A stretch of 64,000 nt of DNA from Lysobacteraceae bacterium NML93-0399 (GCA_002307375.1 NTJI01000001.1:1364001-1428000); one strand, 5' to 3'. Shown: positions 16,793 to 26,664, counted from the first letter of the stretch. Translations and numbers: made by a program. The notes: a model not told the origin generated them from the sequence alone.

Positions 16793-18919
16793 CTACTTCA
16801 GGCCGCGATTGCGCAGCAGCGCATCGGCCGTGGGCATGCGGCCGCGGAACTGGATGTAGCTCTCGGCCGGGTCGCGCGTGTTGCCGCGCTCGTAGACCTC
16901 ACGACGCAGCTTGCCGGCCAGTGCCGGGTCGAACACGTCGCCCGCTTCCTTGAACGCATCGAAGCCGTCGGCGTCCATCGCTTCGGCCCAGGTGTAGGCG
17001 TAGTAGCTGGCCGAGTAGCCGCCGTCGAAGATGTGGCTGAAGTGCGGCAGGCGGTGACGCATGCCGATTTCCTCGGGCACGCCCAGTTCGGCCAGCTGCG
17101 CGGTTTCCCAGGCGCTCGCATCGAAGTCGGCCGGCAGTGCGTCGAGCTTGTGCAGGCGCATGTCGAGGATGGCCGAGGAGAGCTGCTGCACGGTCGCGAA
17201 GCCCTGATTGAAGGTCTGCGCTTCGAGCAAAGCCTTGAGCATCGGCTCGGGAATCGGCTCGCCGTCGGCATTGCGTGCATGGGCGCGCAGGATCGACGGC
17301 TCGGTGATCCAGTGCTCGTAGACCTGGGAGGGGAATTCGACGAAGTCGCGCGCGACCGCCGTGCCCGACAGACTCGGGTAACGGGCCGTCGACAGCAGGC
17401 CGTGAAGGCCGTGGCCGAACTCGTGGAACAGGGTCTGCGCCTCGTCCAGCGAAATCAGCGCGCGCTCACCGGCGGCGGGCGGGGTGATGTTCTGGTTGTT
17501 GACCACGATCGGGCTTTCGCCGAGCAGGCCGCTGGGCACGCGGATGCTGTTCATCCATGCGCCGGGACGCTTGGTGGCACGAGCGAACCAGTCGGCATAG
17601 AACAGACCGACCTTGCGGCCGTCGGCCTCGCGGATCTCGAACACGCGCACGCCGTCGGCATAGACCGGGATGTCGGTGCGCTCGTGCGCGGTCAGGCCGA
17701 ACAGCTTCTGCGTGGTCTCGAACATCGCATCGACCATGCCGTCGAGCGGCAGGTACTGCTTGACCGCGTTCTCGTCGAGCGCGAAACGCTCGCGGCGCAC
17801 CTGCTCGGCGTAGTAGCGCCAGTCCCACGGCTCGACCTTGTCGATGCCGTCCTCCGCAGCGCGCGCCTGGATGTCGCGCAGCTCTTCCTGCGCGCGGGCC
17901 AGGCCCGGCTCGTAGACGGCCATCAGCAGGTCCATGGCTGCATCGGTGGTCTTGGCCATGGTGTCTTCGAGCACGAAGTCCGCATGACTCGGCGCGCCCA
18001 TGAGCTTGGCGCGTTCGATGCGCAGCTCGACCAGTCGCTTGATCTCCGCGCTGGTGTTGTTGGCGTTGTCGTTGTCGCCGCGGAAGGTGAAGGCGCGCCA
18101 GATCTTCTCGCGCGCGCCGCGGTCGGGCGCGGCGGTGAGGAAGGGCTCGGCGGCCGAACGCGTGGCCGGGAACAGATAGCCACCCGGCTGGCCTGCGGCC
18201 TGCGCCGCAGCGGCCGCAGCGCTGGTCTGGTCGGCCGGCAGGCCTTCAACCTCGGCCGCGGTCAGCACCACATCGTTGGCCTTCTGGTCGGCCAGCAGCT
18301 TCTGGCCGAACGCCACACCCAGATTCGCCAGTTCTTCGTTGATCGCCGCCACGCGCGTGCGCGCCTCGGGCGACAGCGCCGCGCCGGCGCGCACGAAGCG
18401 CTTGTGGGTTTCTTCGAGCAGGCGTGTCTGCTCGGCGGTCAGGCCCAGCTGCGCACGCTGCTGGTAGAGCGCGTCGACGCGCTGGAACAGCGCCTGGTCG
18501 AGCATCATCTCGTTGGACAGACGCGCAAGCTTGGGCGCGACGTTCTTCTGGATGCCCTGGTTGGCCGGCGTGGCGTCGGCCGAGGCCACGGTGAAGAACG
18601 TGCTCGACACACGCGCCAGCTGGCGACCCGAACGCTCCATCGCCTCGATGGTGTTCTCGAACGTCGGCGCGGCCGGGTCGTTGGCGATGCGCTGGCTCTG
18701 CTCGCGCGCCTCGGCAATCGCCAGATCGAATGCCGGCTCGTAGTGCTCGGGACGGATGCGGTCATAGGGCGGCACGCCGTCGGGCGTGTTCCAGGCGCCC
18801 ATCAGCGGATTGGCCTGCTGCTCGGCCTGCGCGGCAGCCGGTTGCGCGGCAAGCGTCAGCGGGCTGGCCAGCAGACTTGCGGCGATGGCGGTGGACAACA
18901 GGCAGGCACGTAGAACCAT
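16793..18919 (-). CDS. dcp: M3-family metallopeptidase, exported peptidyl-dipeptidase type
   Basis: A 708-residue zinc peptidase of the thimet-oligopeptidase/Dcp family with a signal peptide (MVLRACLLSTAIAASLLASP..AQA), so it acts in the periplasm on short peptides. The zinc motif is seen in QTLFHEFGHGLHGLLS near residue 500, and the downstream family segments SGTAVARDFVEFPSQVYEHW (third ligand region) and GGYSASYYAYTWAEAMDADGF are present. Length matches Dcp (about 680) plus the leader. Monocistronic with a terminator downstream. Confidence 0.92.
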   Translation of the reverse strand: MVLRACLLSTAIAASLLASPLTLAAQPAAAQAEQQANPLMGAWNTPDGVPPYDRIRPEHYEPAFDLAIAEAREQSQRIANDPAAPTFENTIEAMERSGRQLARVSSTFFTVASADATPANQGIQKNVAPKLARLSNEMMLDQALFQRVDALYQQRAQLGLTAEQTRLLEETHKRFVRAGAALSPEARTRVAAINEELANLGVAFGQKLLADQKANDVVLTAAEVEGLPADQTSAAAAAAQAAGQPGGYLFPATRSAAEPFLTAAPDRGAREKIWRAFTFRGDNDNANNTSAEIKRLVELRIERAKLMGAPSHADFVLEDTMAKTTDAAMDLLMAVYEPGLARAQEELRDIQARAAEDGIDKVEPWDWRYYAEQVRRERFALDENAVKQYLPLDGMVDAMFETTQKLFGLTAHERTDIPVYADGVRVFEIREADGRKVGLFYADWFARATKRPGAWMNSIRVPSGLLGESPIVVNNQNITPPAAGERALISLDEAQTLFHEFGHGLHGLLSTARYPSLSGTAVARDFVEFPSQVYEHWITEPSILRAHARNADGEPIPEPMLKALLEAQTFNQGFATVQQLSSAILDMRLHKLDALPADFDASAWETAQLAELGVPEEIGMRHRLPHFSHIFDGGYSASYYAYTWAEAMDADGFDAFKEAGDVFDPALAGKLRREVYERGNTRDPAESYIQFRGRMPTADALLRNRGLK

Positions 18920-19009
18920 GGGTCTTGCTCCGGGAAAAACGGACGGGCGGATGTCGAACCGACGCGTCGGCGCGGCGGGTCGAGCTGGAACCTTATAACA
19001 GAACGTTCA

Positions 19010-19308
19010 CACGGGCCCGGGGGCGCGTAGCCCATTGGCAGGCCGCCGCCAAGGTTCAGCGCCACCAGCGCTATCCCCGTCAGGCACAGCGTCGTGGCGA
19101 GCAGGGCGTGCGCTACGTGCGCTTCGATGTCGATCGCGCCGGCGACGTGCTGGCGCCGTCGATCGCGCGCAGCAGCGGCTCGAGCGTGCTCGACGGCGAG
19201 GCGCTGTCGACCGTGCGCCGTGCTTCGCCCGTTCCCCCGCCACCCGATGCGATCGCCGGCCGGGCGATTGAGGTGGTCGTGCCGGTGACGTTCGTCATAT
19301 CGCGCTGA
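19010..19308 (+). pseudogene. Remnant of a TonB energy-transducer, C-terminal domain only
   Basis: The frame from about 19010 to the stop at 19306-19308 translates to a clear TonB C-terminal domain: AKVQRHQRYPRQAQRRGEQG, VRYVRFDVDRAGDVL, SIARSSGSSVLDGEALSTVR, and a VVPVTFVISR end. The N-terminal membrane anchor and proline-rich linker are missing: upstream the frame runs into the antisense of the M3 peptidase gene, and no in-frame ATG precedes the domain outside that gene. The 5' end was therefore probably deleted. It may be silent, or could be a fragment kept by chance between two transcription units. Confidence 0.75.
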
Positions 19309-19357
19309 TCCAATGGTCGATTGCCGGCCCGCTTCCTGTTTTTTCCGGAGATGCCCG

Positions 19358-20971
19358 ATGTCCCGATTCGCCCGTACCGATCGCCGCCGTATGCGCACCG
19401 CGCGGATGCTGCCCTTGCTCGCCGCACTACTCGTGGCCGGGTGTCGCGCCACGCTGCCGACCGCAGAGGCGCCTCAGGCGCGCAACGTGATCGTCATGAT
19501 CAACGACGGGGCCGGCTGGGGCGCATGGGACGCGGCGGCGTACTGGCAGTACGGCAGTCGCGACGGCATGCCCTACGCACACTTCCCCACGCGCTTGGGG
19601 ATGCGCACCACGCCGCTCACCACGTCGAACACGCCCACGTATCGCATGGGGGCCGATGTCGAATATGACCCCGCGCAGGCCTGGGATGCCACGCCTACCG
19701 GCGATGCCGCGCTGCCGTTCGCGGGCTACGGCTACACGGCGACGCAGGCCACCGACAGCGCGGCCGCAGGCACCGCGCTCGCTTCGGGCCACAAGACCTA
19801 CAACAACGCGATCAACCACGACAATTCCGGCAATCCGGTGGCGCCGGTGACGTTCCTCGCGCACTCGCTCGGCAAGGCCACCGGCGTGGTGACGAGCGTG
19901 CCGTTCTCGCACGCGACGCCTGCCGCATTCGGCGCGCAGAACGCATCGCGCAAGCACCACCACGCCATCGCCCGGCAGATGCTCCACGAAGGACGCCTCG
20001 ATCTCGTCATGGGCACCGGCGGCCCCGGCTACAACGTCAACGGCACCGCATGCGATGCGCTGGTCCACGGCGAAGTGGACACCGGTTGCGATGCGCCCGA
20101 CGAATTCGTGTCCGAGGCGGACTGGCAGGCGGTGGCCGGGGGCCGGCTGCAGCCTGCGGGCAGCGCGCGTCCCTGGCAGCTGCTGCGCACGCGCGAGGAG
20201 TTCCAGGCGCTGGCCGACGGCACCCGGCACATCGATGGCCCGCTGCTGGGCGTGCCGCAGGTGGCGCGCACCCTGCAGCAGGCCCGCCAGGCCGAGGTGA
20301 CCGGTCGCGACGCTGCGCAGCCCTCGGGCGATGCGCTGATCACCACCGTGCCCACCTTGGCCACGATGACTCGCGGCGCACTGCGCTACCTGCAGCGCCG
20401 CAGCGATACAGGCTTCGTGCTGATGGTCGAAGGCGGTGCGACCGACTGGGCGGCGCACACCAGCAAATGCGGCACGCAGTGGAGCTACGGTGCCTGCGAC
20501 GACCACCCCGAGTACGGGCGCACGATCGAGGAAACCGTGGACTTCAACGACGCGGTGGCCGAAGTCATCGCCTGGGTGGACGCGCACAGCAACTGGGACG
20601 ACACGCTGCTGATCGTCACCACCGATCACGACAACAGCATGCCGCTGGGTCCCGACGCCGATCGCGTGCCGTTCCAGCCGGTTCTCAACCAGGGCGCCGG
20701 CCGCATGCCCGGCATCAGCTTCCGCCCCACCGGCAACCACACGCGCGCACTGGTGCCGGTGTGGGCCAAAGGCGCGGGGGCGTCGCTGCTCGAGCGCCAG
20801 GTCATCGGCGTCGATCCCGGCTACGCTCGCCATGTGGGCTACAGCGACGGGCGCTACATCGACAACACCGCCGTTGCCCACGCGGTGCGTGCGGCGTTGC
20901 TCGGACAGACGCTGGCCTGCGCGCAGGACGCGACCGCCTGTCCCGATGCGCAGCGCGTACGGGCGAACTGA
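19358..20971 (+). CDS. Alkaline phosphatase, lipoprotein
   Basis: A 537-residue PhoA-superfamily phosphomonoesterase. Catalytic signatures are NVIVMINDGAGWG (first metal Asp), ATDSAAAGTALASGHKTYN with the nucleophile Ser, GFVLMVEGGATDWAAH, and the metal-binding TTDHDNSMPL and GNHTRALVPVW. The N-terminus has a signal peptide ending in the lipobox LLVAGC, so it is likely a membrane-anchored periplasmic lipoprotein. ATG 19358 has a GGAG ribosome site seven bases upstream; the frame extends upstream without better support. No pho box was identified. Confidence 0.92.
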   Translation: MSRFARTDRRRMRTARMLPLLAALLVAGCRATLPTAEAPQARNVIVMINDGAGWGAWDAAAYWQYGSRDGMPYAHFPTRLGMRTTPLTTSNTPTYRMGADVEYDPAQAWDATPTGDAALPFAGYGYTATQATDSAAAGTALASGHKTYNNAINHDNSGNPVAPVTFLAHSLGKATGVVTSVPFSHATPAAFGAQNASRKHHHAIARQMLHEGRLDLVMGTGGPGYNVNGTACDALVHGEVDTGCDAPDEFVSEADWQAVAGGRLQPAGSARPWQLLRTREEFQALADGTRHIDGPLLGVPQVARTLQQARQAEVTGRDAAQPSGDALITTVPTLATMTRGALRYLQRRSDTGFVLMVEGGATDWAAHTSKCGTQWSYGACDDHPEYGRTIEETVDFNDAVAEVIAWVDAHSNWDDTLLIVTTDHDNSMPLGPDADRVPFQPVLNQGAGRMPGISFRPTGNHTRALVPVWAKGAGASLLERQVIGVDPGYARHVGYSDGRYIDNTAVAHAVRAALLGQTLACAQDATACPDAQRVRAN

Positions 20972-21021
20972 TTCGTCTCACATGCCCGCATGCTGCGCGC
21001 AAGGCACGCGCCACATGCGCA

Positions 21022-22095
21022 TCAGTCGGAAAGCCGCGGCCCCAGCCGTTCGAAGTCCGCGCGATAGGCCTCGATGAAGGCGTTGCGCAGCACGCCGGCG
21101 ATTGCCGGCAGCACGCCCATCTCCTGATCGTCGATGCTGCCCTGGATCGGCACGCGGGTCGCGAACTGGTCCTCCGGCTGGTTGCGGAACACGCGCGTCA
21201 CCACTTCGGTCGTCGCTTCCCAGACCACCTGCAGCGGATTCTTGTCGGACTGCTCGACGTCCGATTCCCAGCTGAAGATCTGCATGTCCTGGAACATCGG
21301 CGTGGCGTGGCCGTCGAGCGCGCCGTCGCGGGCTTGCAGTTCGAGGACGAAATCCCCGTGGCCGGATTCGAAATCGACGGCCGCGTATTCGCGCGCGACA
21401 TCGTTCAGACGGGTGAGCTCGACGCCGGTCGCACGCAGGTGCAGATCGAAGTTGTCGGGACGTCCGAACGGATCGAAGTCGGCGTGGATTTCCAGCGGCG
21501 CATCGCCCAGCACCTGGGCGGTGGCGTCCAGGCGTGCGACGCGCTCGGGGTCGTCGGGCGGCCGCACGTTGCCGAGGTTTTCCACCCGCGCCTCGATCGC
21601 TTCCACCGCCACCTCGATCTGCGGGCGGCTGATGAGATTGTTGAAGCGCACCACACCGTCGTGCACCACCAGTTCGTTGATCTGGAAGGGCACGATGCGA
21701 TCGAGCTGGGTGCGCCAGTCGACGCCCTCGCCGGCCTGCGAGTCGCCCTCGCCACGGCCGTCAACGAAGTTCAGCTCGGGCGCATCGAATTCCAGTTCGC
21801 CGACCACGCGCCCGCGGAACAGGTGGCGCCACGACAGGGCGATGTCCACGCGCGGGCCGAGAAAGAACGGGACCGGCACGTCGTCGCTGATCTTGGTTAC
21901 CTCCAGGCCGTGCAACACGTAGGCGCCGCGCCACAGCGCGAGGTCGACGTCTTCGACATGCCCGCGGTAGTCGCCCATGACGGCGATGCGCTCGTTGATC
22001 TGGTCGCGCACGATCGACGGCAGCGCCAGGCGCAGCCCGATCAGCGCGACGACGATGACGAGCACCCATAGCGGAATCGAAAAGCGCTTCTTCAT
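21022..22095 (-). CDS. AsmA/DUF748-like envelope protein
   Basis: A 357-residue protein with one N-terminal membrane anchor ([20 protein letters not shown]) and a long beta-rich periplasmic part with segments such as [20 protein letters not shown] and [20 protein letters not shown], typical of DUF748/AsmA-like proteins of the bacterial lipid-transport and outer-membrane homeostasis type. Start ATG 22095 gives the anchor at the N-terminus; the longer frame upstream overlaps the divergent regulator's promoter. Function is unproven. It is convergent with the alkaline phosphatase gene. Confidence 0.7.
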   Translation of the reverse strand: MKKRFSIPLWVLVIVVALIGLRLALPSIVRDQINERIAVMGDYRGHVEDVDLALWRGAYVLHGLEVTKISDDVPVPFFLGPRVDIALSWRHLFRGRVVGELEFDAPELNFVDGRGEGDSQAGEGVDWRTQLDRIVPFQINELVVHDGVVRFNNLISRPQIEVAVEAIEARVENLGNVRPPDDPERVARLDATAQVLGDAPLEIHADFDPFGRPDNFDLHLRATGVELTRLNDVAREYAAVDFESGHGDFVLELQARDGALDGHATPMFQDMQIFSWESDVEQSDKNPLQVVWEATTEVVTRVFRNQPEDQFATRVPIQGSIDDQEMGVLPAIAGVLRNAFIEAYRADFERLGPRLSD

Positions 22096-22237
22096 GATCT
22101 GGTGTGGGTGCGGGCGAGCGATGATGTTCGCGGGCGGTGCGTCAACCGCGCGGCAACCCGGAGCGGTGACTGGCGACATCGCCAGACCGTGCGGCAACGG
22201 TGACAATGTGCGTACACAGCCACGGCACGGTCCCGAG

Positions 22238-22702
22238 ATGTCCCGCAAAGCGCCCGCATCCGCACTGCCCCCTGCCGCCGGTTTGCCGGATGCACAGGTG
22301 CAGGTGGAAAGCTTCCGCCAGGTGCGCGAGGCGCACCGCTCGGAACTGACCGAAGACTACGTCGAGCTGATCTCCGACCTGCTGGTCCACGCGGGCGAGG
22401 CGCGACAGGTGGACATCGCCGAACGCATGGGGGTGTCGCAACCGACGGTCGCCAAGATGCTCAAGCGGCTCATCCGCGACGGTTACGTCATCCAGCGTCC
22501 CTACCGCGGCGTCTTCCTGTCCGATGCCGGCCAGCGTCTCGCTCAGGCCAGTCGCGCCCGTCACCGGACGGTCGAAGCATTCCTGCTTGCACTGGGTGTG
22601 CCCGAAGACATCGCCCGCCGCGATGCGGAGGGCATCGAACATCACGTGAGTGCGGAGACACTCGCCGCGTTCGAGACCTTCACCGCCGGTCGGCGCGACT
22701 GA
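22238..22702 (+). CDS. mntR: Manganese-dependent repressor MntR (DtxR family)
   Basis: A 154-residue DtxR-family metalloregulator, the length of E. coli MntR. The N-terminal winged helix is seen as [20 protein letters not shown] and [24 protein letters not shown], followed by the wing [11 protein letters not shown] and the dimer/metal domain [15 protein letters not shown] and [14 protein letters not shown], where His and Glu ligands are expected. Such proteins repress Mn uptake genes when Mn(II) is bound. No mntH or mntP is adjacent in the window. Confidence 0.9.
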   Translation: MSRKAPASALPPAAGLPDAQVQVESFRQVREAHRSELTEDYVELISDLLVHAGEARQVDIAERMGVSQPTVAKMLKRLIRDGYVIQRPYRGVFLSDAGQRLAQASRARHRTVEAFLLALGVPEDIARRDAEGIEHHVSAETLAAFETFTAGRRD

Positions 22703-22759
22703 CACGGCTCGGGTGCAGCGAACGCGCATCCGTTCAATCGTCCGCAAACCACCTGCAAT

Positions 22760-22785
22760 ATCGATGATCGCCGGCGATCATCGAT
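22760..22785. promoter_or_regulatory. Perfect 26-bp palindrome upstream of the proB promoter
   Basis: Bases 22760-22785 form an uninterrupted palindrome with half-site ATCGATGATCGCC. It ends nine bases before the -35 element of the proB promoter and 57 bases after the mntR stop. There is no T-run next to it, which argues against an intrinsic terminator and for a binding site of a dimeric regulator. The regulator is unknown. Confidence 0.6.
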
Positions 22786-22793
22786 GCGCGCAT

Positions 22794-22822
22794 TTGGGTG
22801 AGCCGCGCACCTTTGTTATGAT
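22794..22822 (+). promoter_or_regulatory. Sigma70-type promoter for proBA
   Basis: TTGGGT (22794-22799) and TATGAT (22817-22822) are separated by 17 bp, a near-consensus vegetative promoter. Transcription would start near 22829 and leave a leader of about 230 nt before proB. Confidence 0.65.
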
Positions 22823-22833
22823 GGACACACCTC

Positions 22834-22886
22834 GAGACCCCACCCGCGTCTTGCGTTTCCGCCTCTCTGCGGGCACAGCGGGTCTC
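22834..22886 (+). other. Stem-loop in the proBA leader
   Basis: GAGACCC (22834-22840) pairs with GGGTCTC (22880-22886), bracketing a G+C-rich segment at the very start of the predicted transcript. The remaining leader to 23060 shows no further element I can name, and no proline-rich leader peptide. Confidence 0.35.
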
Positions 22887-23060
22887 CACAACCAGGCGCG
22901 CGATCGAGCCTGCTCTCGCGCCGCACTGCGCTTCTGATCTGCTTTTCCTCCCATGCCGATCGTGTGCGTACCGGACCCATGTCCGGACACCGCAGGCCGC
23001 CCTGCGGCCGCGCCACGCCGCGCGCCGCACTTCCCCTCGCAACGACAAGGAACCCGTTCG

Positions 23061-24212
23061 ATGTCCGTTTCCGGAGACGTCTCCACGCACCCGTTTCCCG
23101 CACAACCGCTCGCGCCCTGGCGGCGCGCGGTGATCAAGGTCGGCAGCAGCCTGCTGACCGATGGCCGCGGCGCGCTCGGCGCGCACAATGCCGCCGCACT
23201 GGCGGCGCTGATCGCGCGCTTCCGTGCGCAAGGCCGCGAAGTGCTGCTGGTGTCATCGGGCGCCGTTGCGGCCGGCCGTGGCCTGATCGCGCGACGCCGC
23301 GGCAGCCTCGTGCAGCGCCAGGCCCTGGCCTCGCTGGGTCAGACACCGATGCTGGCGTTGTGGCAGAGGCTGGTCGAACAGCCCGTCGCCCAAGTGCTGC
23401 TGAGCCACGACGACATGCGCAACCGTCGCCGCTACCTCAATGCGCAGGCGACGCTGCAGGAACTGCTGCGCAGCGGCGCGCTGCCGATCGTCAACGAGAA
23501 CGACACCGTGGCCGTCGACGAACTCAAGCTCGGCGACAACGACAATCTGGCCGCCGCGGTCGCAGCGCTCGTCGATGCCGACATGCTGTTCATCGCTACC
23601 GACACCCACGGCCTCTACACCGGTCATCCGACGCGCGACCCCGACGCACGTCCACTCCCGCGCGTCGAAGCGATCACGCCCGAGATCATGCGCATGACCT
23701 CCGGCGGCGCGGGCGCGCTGGGCACCGGCGGCATGGCGACCAAACTCGAAGCGGCGCGCAAGGCCGCTGCGGCCGGCATCGACACCGCCCTGTTCTGCGG
23801 TCACGACGCACGGGCGCTGCAGGCGCTGGGTCAGGACCAGTTGCACGGCACGCTGATTCCCGCGCACGGCCAGCGCCTGCTCGCGCGCAAGCTGTGGCTG
23901 CACCATCAGCCGGCCTGTCGCGGTCGCCTGCGGATCGACAACGGCGCCTGCCGCGCGCTCACCGAACGCGGCGCGTCGTTGCTGCCTGGCGGCGTGGTTG
24001 GCGTGGACGGCGATTTCAGCAGCCGCGCGGCGGTGGAACTGGTCGATCTCGACGACCGCAGGATCGGGCGTGGGCTGGTGCAGTATCACGCGACCGACCT
24101 GCAGCGCATTGCCGGCCGCCACAGCCAGGACATCGAGAACGTGCTCGGCTTCCACAACGGCCGCGCCGTGATCCGCCGCGACGATCTGGTCCTGATGGAC
24201 CGCGCGGCGTGA
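23061..24212 (+). CDS. proB: Glutamate 5-kinase
   Basis: A 383-residue first enzyme of proline synthesis, phosphorylating glutamate with ATP. Kinase motifs are [42 protein letters not shown] and [13 protein letters not shown]. The C-terminal PUA domain ([34 protein letters not shown]) is present as in E. coli ProB. ATG 23061 has an AAGGA ribosome site; the upstream frame lacks kinase sequence. proA follows after 23 bases. ProB is normally inhibited by proline through the kinase domain. Confidence 0.95.
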   Translation: MSVSGDVSTHPFPAQPLAPWRRAVIKVGSSLLTDGRGALGAHNAAALAALIARFRAQGREVLLVSSGAVAAGRGLIARRRGSLVQRQALASLGQTPMLALWQRLVEQPVAQVLLSHDDMRNRRRYLNAQATLQELLRSGALPIVNENDTVAVDELKLGDNDNLAAAVAALVDADMLFIATDTHGLYTGHPTRDPDARPLPRVEAITPEIMRMTSGGAGALGTGGMATKLEAARKAAAAGIDTALFCGHDARALQALGQDQLHGTLIPAHGQRLLARKLWLHHQPACRGRLRIDNGACRALTERGASLLPGGVVGVDGDFSSRAAVELVDLDDRRIGRGLVQYHATDLQRIAGRHSQDIENVLGFHNGRAVIRRDDLVLMDRAA

Positions 24213-24235
24213 ACGCACCCGACACAGGAGCTTCC

Positions 24236-25516
24236 ATGACTGCAGAACAGACCAGCTACATCCGCGGCCTCGCCACGCGCGCACGCGCCGCTTCGCACGC
24301 GATTGCCGCGCTCGATGCCAACCGCCGCGCCGCGCTGCTGCGCGCGATGGCCGGGCACGTCGATGCGGGACGCGCCGACATCCTCGCCGCCAATGCACGC
24401 GACATGCAGCGCGCGCGCGATGCCGGCACGACCGGCGCCATGCTCGACCGCCTCGCGCTCGACGATGCGCGTCTGGACGGCATCGTGCAGGCGATCGCCG
24501 AGATCGCCGCGCTGCCCGATCCGGTCGGACAGGTCACCCAGTCCGACACCCACGCCAACGGCATGACCGTGGAGAAGGTGCGTATTCCGCTGGGCCTGAT
24601 CGCGATGATTTACGAAGCGCGCCCGAACGTGACCGCCGATGCGGCTGCGCTGTGCCTGCGCGCCGGCAATGCCGTGCTGCTGCGTGGCGGTTCGGAGGCG
24701 CGCGAGAGCAACATCGCGATCGCCCGTTGCCTGCATGCCGCACTGGCCGCGTTCGACCTGCCGGCCGAAGCGGTCGCGCTGGTCGAGGACACCGCGCGCG
24801 AGCATGTGCTCGAGCTGCTGCAGCTCACCGACCTGGTGGACCTGGCGATCCCGCGCGGCGGCGAGCGCCTGATCCGCTTCGTGGCCGAGAACGCGCGCGT
24901 GCCAGTGATCAAACACTACAAGGGCGTGTGCCATCTGTACGTGGATGCAGCGGCGGACCCGGCGATCGCCACGCGACTCGCCGTCGACGGCAAACTCTCG
25001 CGGCCCGGCGTGTGCAATGCGCTGGAAACGCTGCTGGTGCATGCCGATGTCGCCCAGGCCTGGCTGCCCGGCGCCCTGCAGACGCTGGTCGACCGGGGCG
25101 CCGAGATCCGCGGCTGTGCGCGTACGCAGGCGCTGTTCCCCGCCTCGCACGCGGCCACCGACGAGGACTACGACGCCGAATATCTGGCGCCGATTCTTGC
25201 AGTGCGTGTCGTCGAATCACTCGACGATGCCGTCGCCCACATCCAGCGCCACACCTCCGATCACACCGAGGTGATCTGCACCCGCGACACCGACGTGGCG
25301 ACGCGCTTCGTTGGCGCGATCCGCAGTTCGGCGGTGATGGTCAACGCGTCTTCGCGCTTCAACGACGGCGGGCAGCTGGGCCTGGGCGCGGAGATCGGGA
25401 TCTCCACCACCCGCCTGCACGCGTATGGCCCGATGGGGCTGGAGTCACTGACGATCGAACGCTGGGTCGTGCGTGGCGATGGCCAGGTGCGGCACGCCGA
25501 ATCGGCGCAAGCCTGA
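24236..25516 (+). CDS. proA: Gamma-glutamyl phosphate reductase
   Basis: A 426-residue NADPH-dependent reductase of the aldehyde dehydrogenase superfamily that converts glutamyl 5-phosphate to glutamate semialdehyde. Landmarks are [48 protein letters not shown] with the catalytic Cys, and [28 protein letters not shown] split over the C-terminal part. AGGAG lies five bases before ATG 24236. Second gene of the proBA operon. Confidence 0.96.
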   Translation: MTAEQTSYIRGLATRARAASHAIAALDANRRAALLRAMAGHVDAGRADILAANARDMQRARDAGTTGAMLDRLALDDARLDGIVQAIAEIAALPDPVGQVTQSDTHANGMTVEKVRIPLGLIAMIYEARPNVTADAAALCLRAGNAVLLRGGSEARESNIAIARCLHAALAAFDLPAEAVALVEDTAREHVLELLQLTDLVDLAIPRGGERLIRFVAENARVPVIKHYKGVCHLYVDAAADPAIATRLAVDGKLSRPGVCNALETLLVHADVAQAWLPGALQTLVDRGAEIRGCARTQALFPASHAATDEDYDAEYLAPILAVRVVESLDDAVAHIQRHTSDHTEVICTRDTDVATRFVGAIRSSAVMVNASSRFNDGGQLGLGAEIGISTTRLHAYGPMGLESLTIERWVVRGDGQVRHAESAQA

Positions 25517-25527
25517 GCGCCGATCCC

Positions 25528-25565
25528 CGAGGACGACCCGCTGACGCTGCGGCGTGTCGTCCTCG
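25528..25565. terminator. Hairpin between convergent proA and PCuAC genes
   Basis: A 10-bp perfect stem (CGAGGACGAC with GTCGTCCTCG) with an 18-base loop sits in the 62-bp gap between the two convergent genes. It probably ends transcription from both sides, although neither side has a strong T-run. Confidence 0.5.
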
Positions 25566-25578
25566 CGAACGTGCGCGC

Positions 25579-26088
25579 TCAGGGACGCAGGTCGGCCCCG
25601 TTCGAGGCCGGCACATGGCCGGCGGTGGGACGCGTGGCGAAATCCACTTCGAGATCCGGCGCGTGCAGGAAATGCAGCGTCACCGGCACCTGCGTGTTGG
25701 CGCTCGGCGTCATGCCGTAGAGCGCCAGATGCACGCCGCCGGGCTGCAAACGCAGGTAGTTGCGCGCATCGATCACCGGACCGGGATCGAGCGCAGCTGC
25801 GCGTGCATCCTCGCCTTCACCCTCGACCCTGCGCAGCGCCACGCGCGAGGCGCCGTCGACGCTCGCGCCGACCAGACGGTCGTCGACGACCTGCTTGTTG
25901 TGCAGCGTCACGTAGGCCGCAGCGACGCCGTCTTCGTTGCCGTCGGGCACGTAGCGGATCCACGCGCCGCTCGCGGTCATGGCGTCGTTGCCGGTCGACT
26001 GGCTGCAGCCGGCGAGCATCGACAGGCCTAGGCACATCGCAGCCAGACCGAAGCGGCCACGGACGGAAACGGAACGACGCACGGACAT
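25579..26088 (-). CDS. PCuAC-family copper-chaperone-like lipoprotein, copper ligands not conserved
   Basis: A 169-residue exported protein with a lipobox signal (AMCLGLSMLAGC) and a PCuAC cupredoxin-like domain (ASGAWIRYVPDGNEDGVAAAYVTLHN split, then LRLQPGGVHLALYGM). Normal members deliver Cu(I) to cytochrome oxidase using an H-M-x10-M-x21-H-x-M set. Here the first His/Met region reads VALRRVEGEGEDARAAALD with no His or Met, and the final H-x-M is H-L-A. The fold is kept but most ligands are gone, so it may not bind copper in the usual way. It is convergent with proA and upstream of it is a DUF2946 gene in the opposite direction. Confidence 0.8.
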   Translation of the reverse strand: MSVRRSVSVRGRFGLAAMCLGLSMLAGCSQSTGNDAMTASGAWIRYVPDGNEDGVAAAYVTLHNKQVVDDRLVGASVDGASRVALRRVEGEGEDARAAALDPGPVIDARNYLRLQPGGVHLALYGMTPSANTQVPVTLHFLHAPDLEVDFATRPTAGHVPASNGADLRP

Positions 26089-26262
26089 CACACACTCCAG
26101 ATGCAGGGGAGACGAACGACGCGACATGCGCGCCGGGGGACGCAAGCCTAGCGACCGCACCCATGCAGCGCGCGTGACCGCAGGCGACATTCGTGCAGTT
26201 CACAGCGCGACAAAACGTCGCAGGCCGCGATGCCCTCGCGCATGCGCGCTTAGACTCCGGCG

Positions 26263-26664
26263 ATGATCCGGGGGACGCGATTGCGCACTGCCATGACATG
26301 GCTGTCGTTGACGGCCGTGTTGCTGCTGGCGTTGCTGCCCTCGATCGGCCGGCTGGCCAGCGCGTACGACGTGGATGGCCCGCGCACCATCGTGATGGAG
26401 ATGTGCACGATGGCCGGCGGGGCGCACGTGTCGATGGTCGATCCCTTCGAACTGCGCGACGCCCCACCGCCCGCACCGGCTGCGCACGGCGACATGGCCG
26501 ACTGCGCCTACTGCCCGCTGCTCGCGACGGCGCTGATGGCGATGCTGTGGCTGGTCTACACGCTGTTGGTCCCTGCACCACGCGCGACTGCGCGTCGGTG
26601 TGCTCGCGCGTCCGTGCGGCATCCATGCGGACTCGGGTCCAGAGGCCCTCCGCTGGCAGCCTGA
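26263..26664 (+). CDS. DUF2946-family protein
   Basis: A 133-residue protein with an N-terminal membrane/signal segment (TWLSLTAVLLLALLPSIGRL), then a conserved MEMCTMAGG and later ADCAYCPLLATALMAMLW with the C-x-x-C-P-L motif that defines DUF2946, and a second membrane span. Members of this family tend to sit next to TonB receptors and copper genes and may handle metals, but no activity is established. The next gene, a TonB receptor, starts 142 bp downstream on the same strand. Confidence 0.82.
   Translation: MIRGTRLRTAMTWLSLTAVLLLALLPSIGRLASAYDVDGPRTIVMEMCTMAGGAHVSMVDPFELRDAPPPAPAAHGDMADCAYCPLLATALMAMLWLVYTLLVPAPRATARRCARASVRHPCGLGSRGPPLAA

Noticed and set aside
16607-18913. 768-residue open frame opposite the M3 peptidase gene
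   Set aside because: Antisense to a gene with a zinc motif and signal peptide; no recognisable domains; codon bias fits the minus strand.
21977-22237. N-terminal extension of mntR back to 21977
   Set aside because: The added residues run over the start of the divergent envelope gene and do not belong to the DtxR fold; ATG 22238 gives normal MntR length.
22703-23060. Riboswitch or proline-attenuator leader before proB
   Set aside because: A promoter and a stem-loop are visible, but no known riboswitch core and no proline-rich leader peptide.
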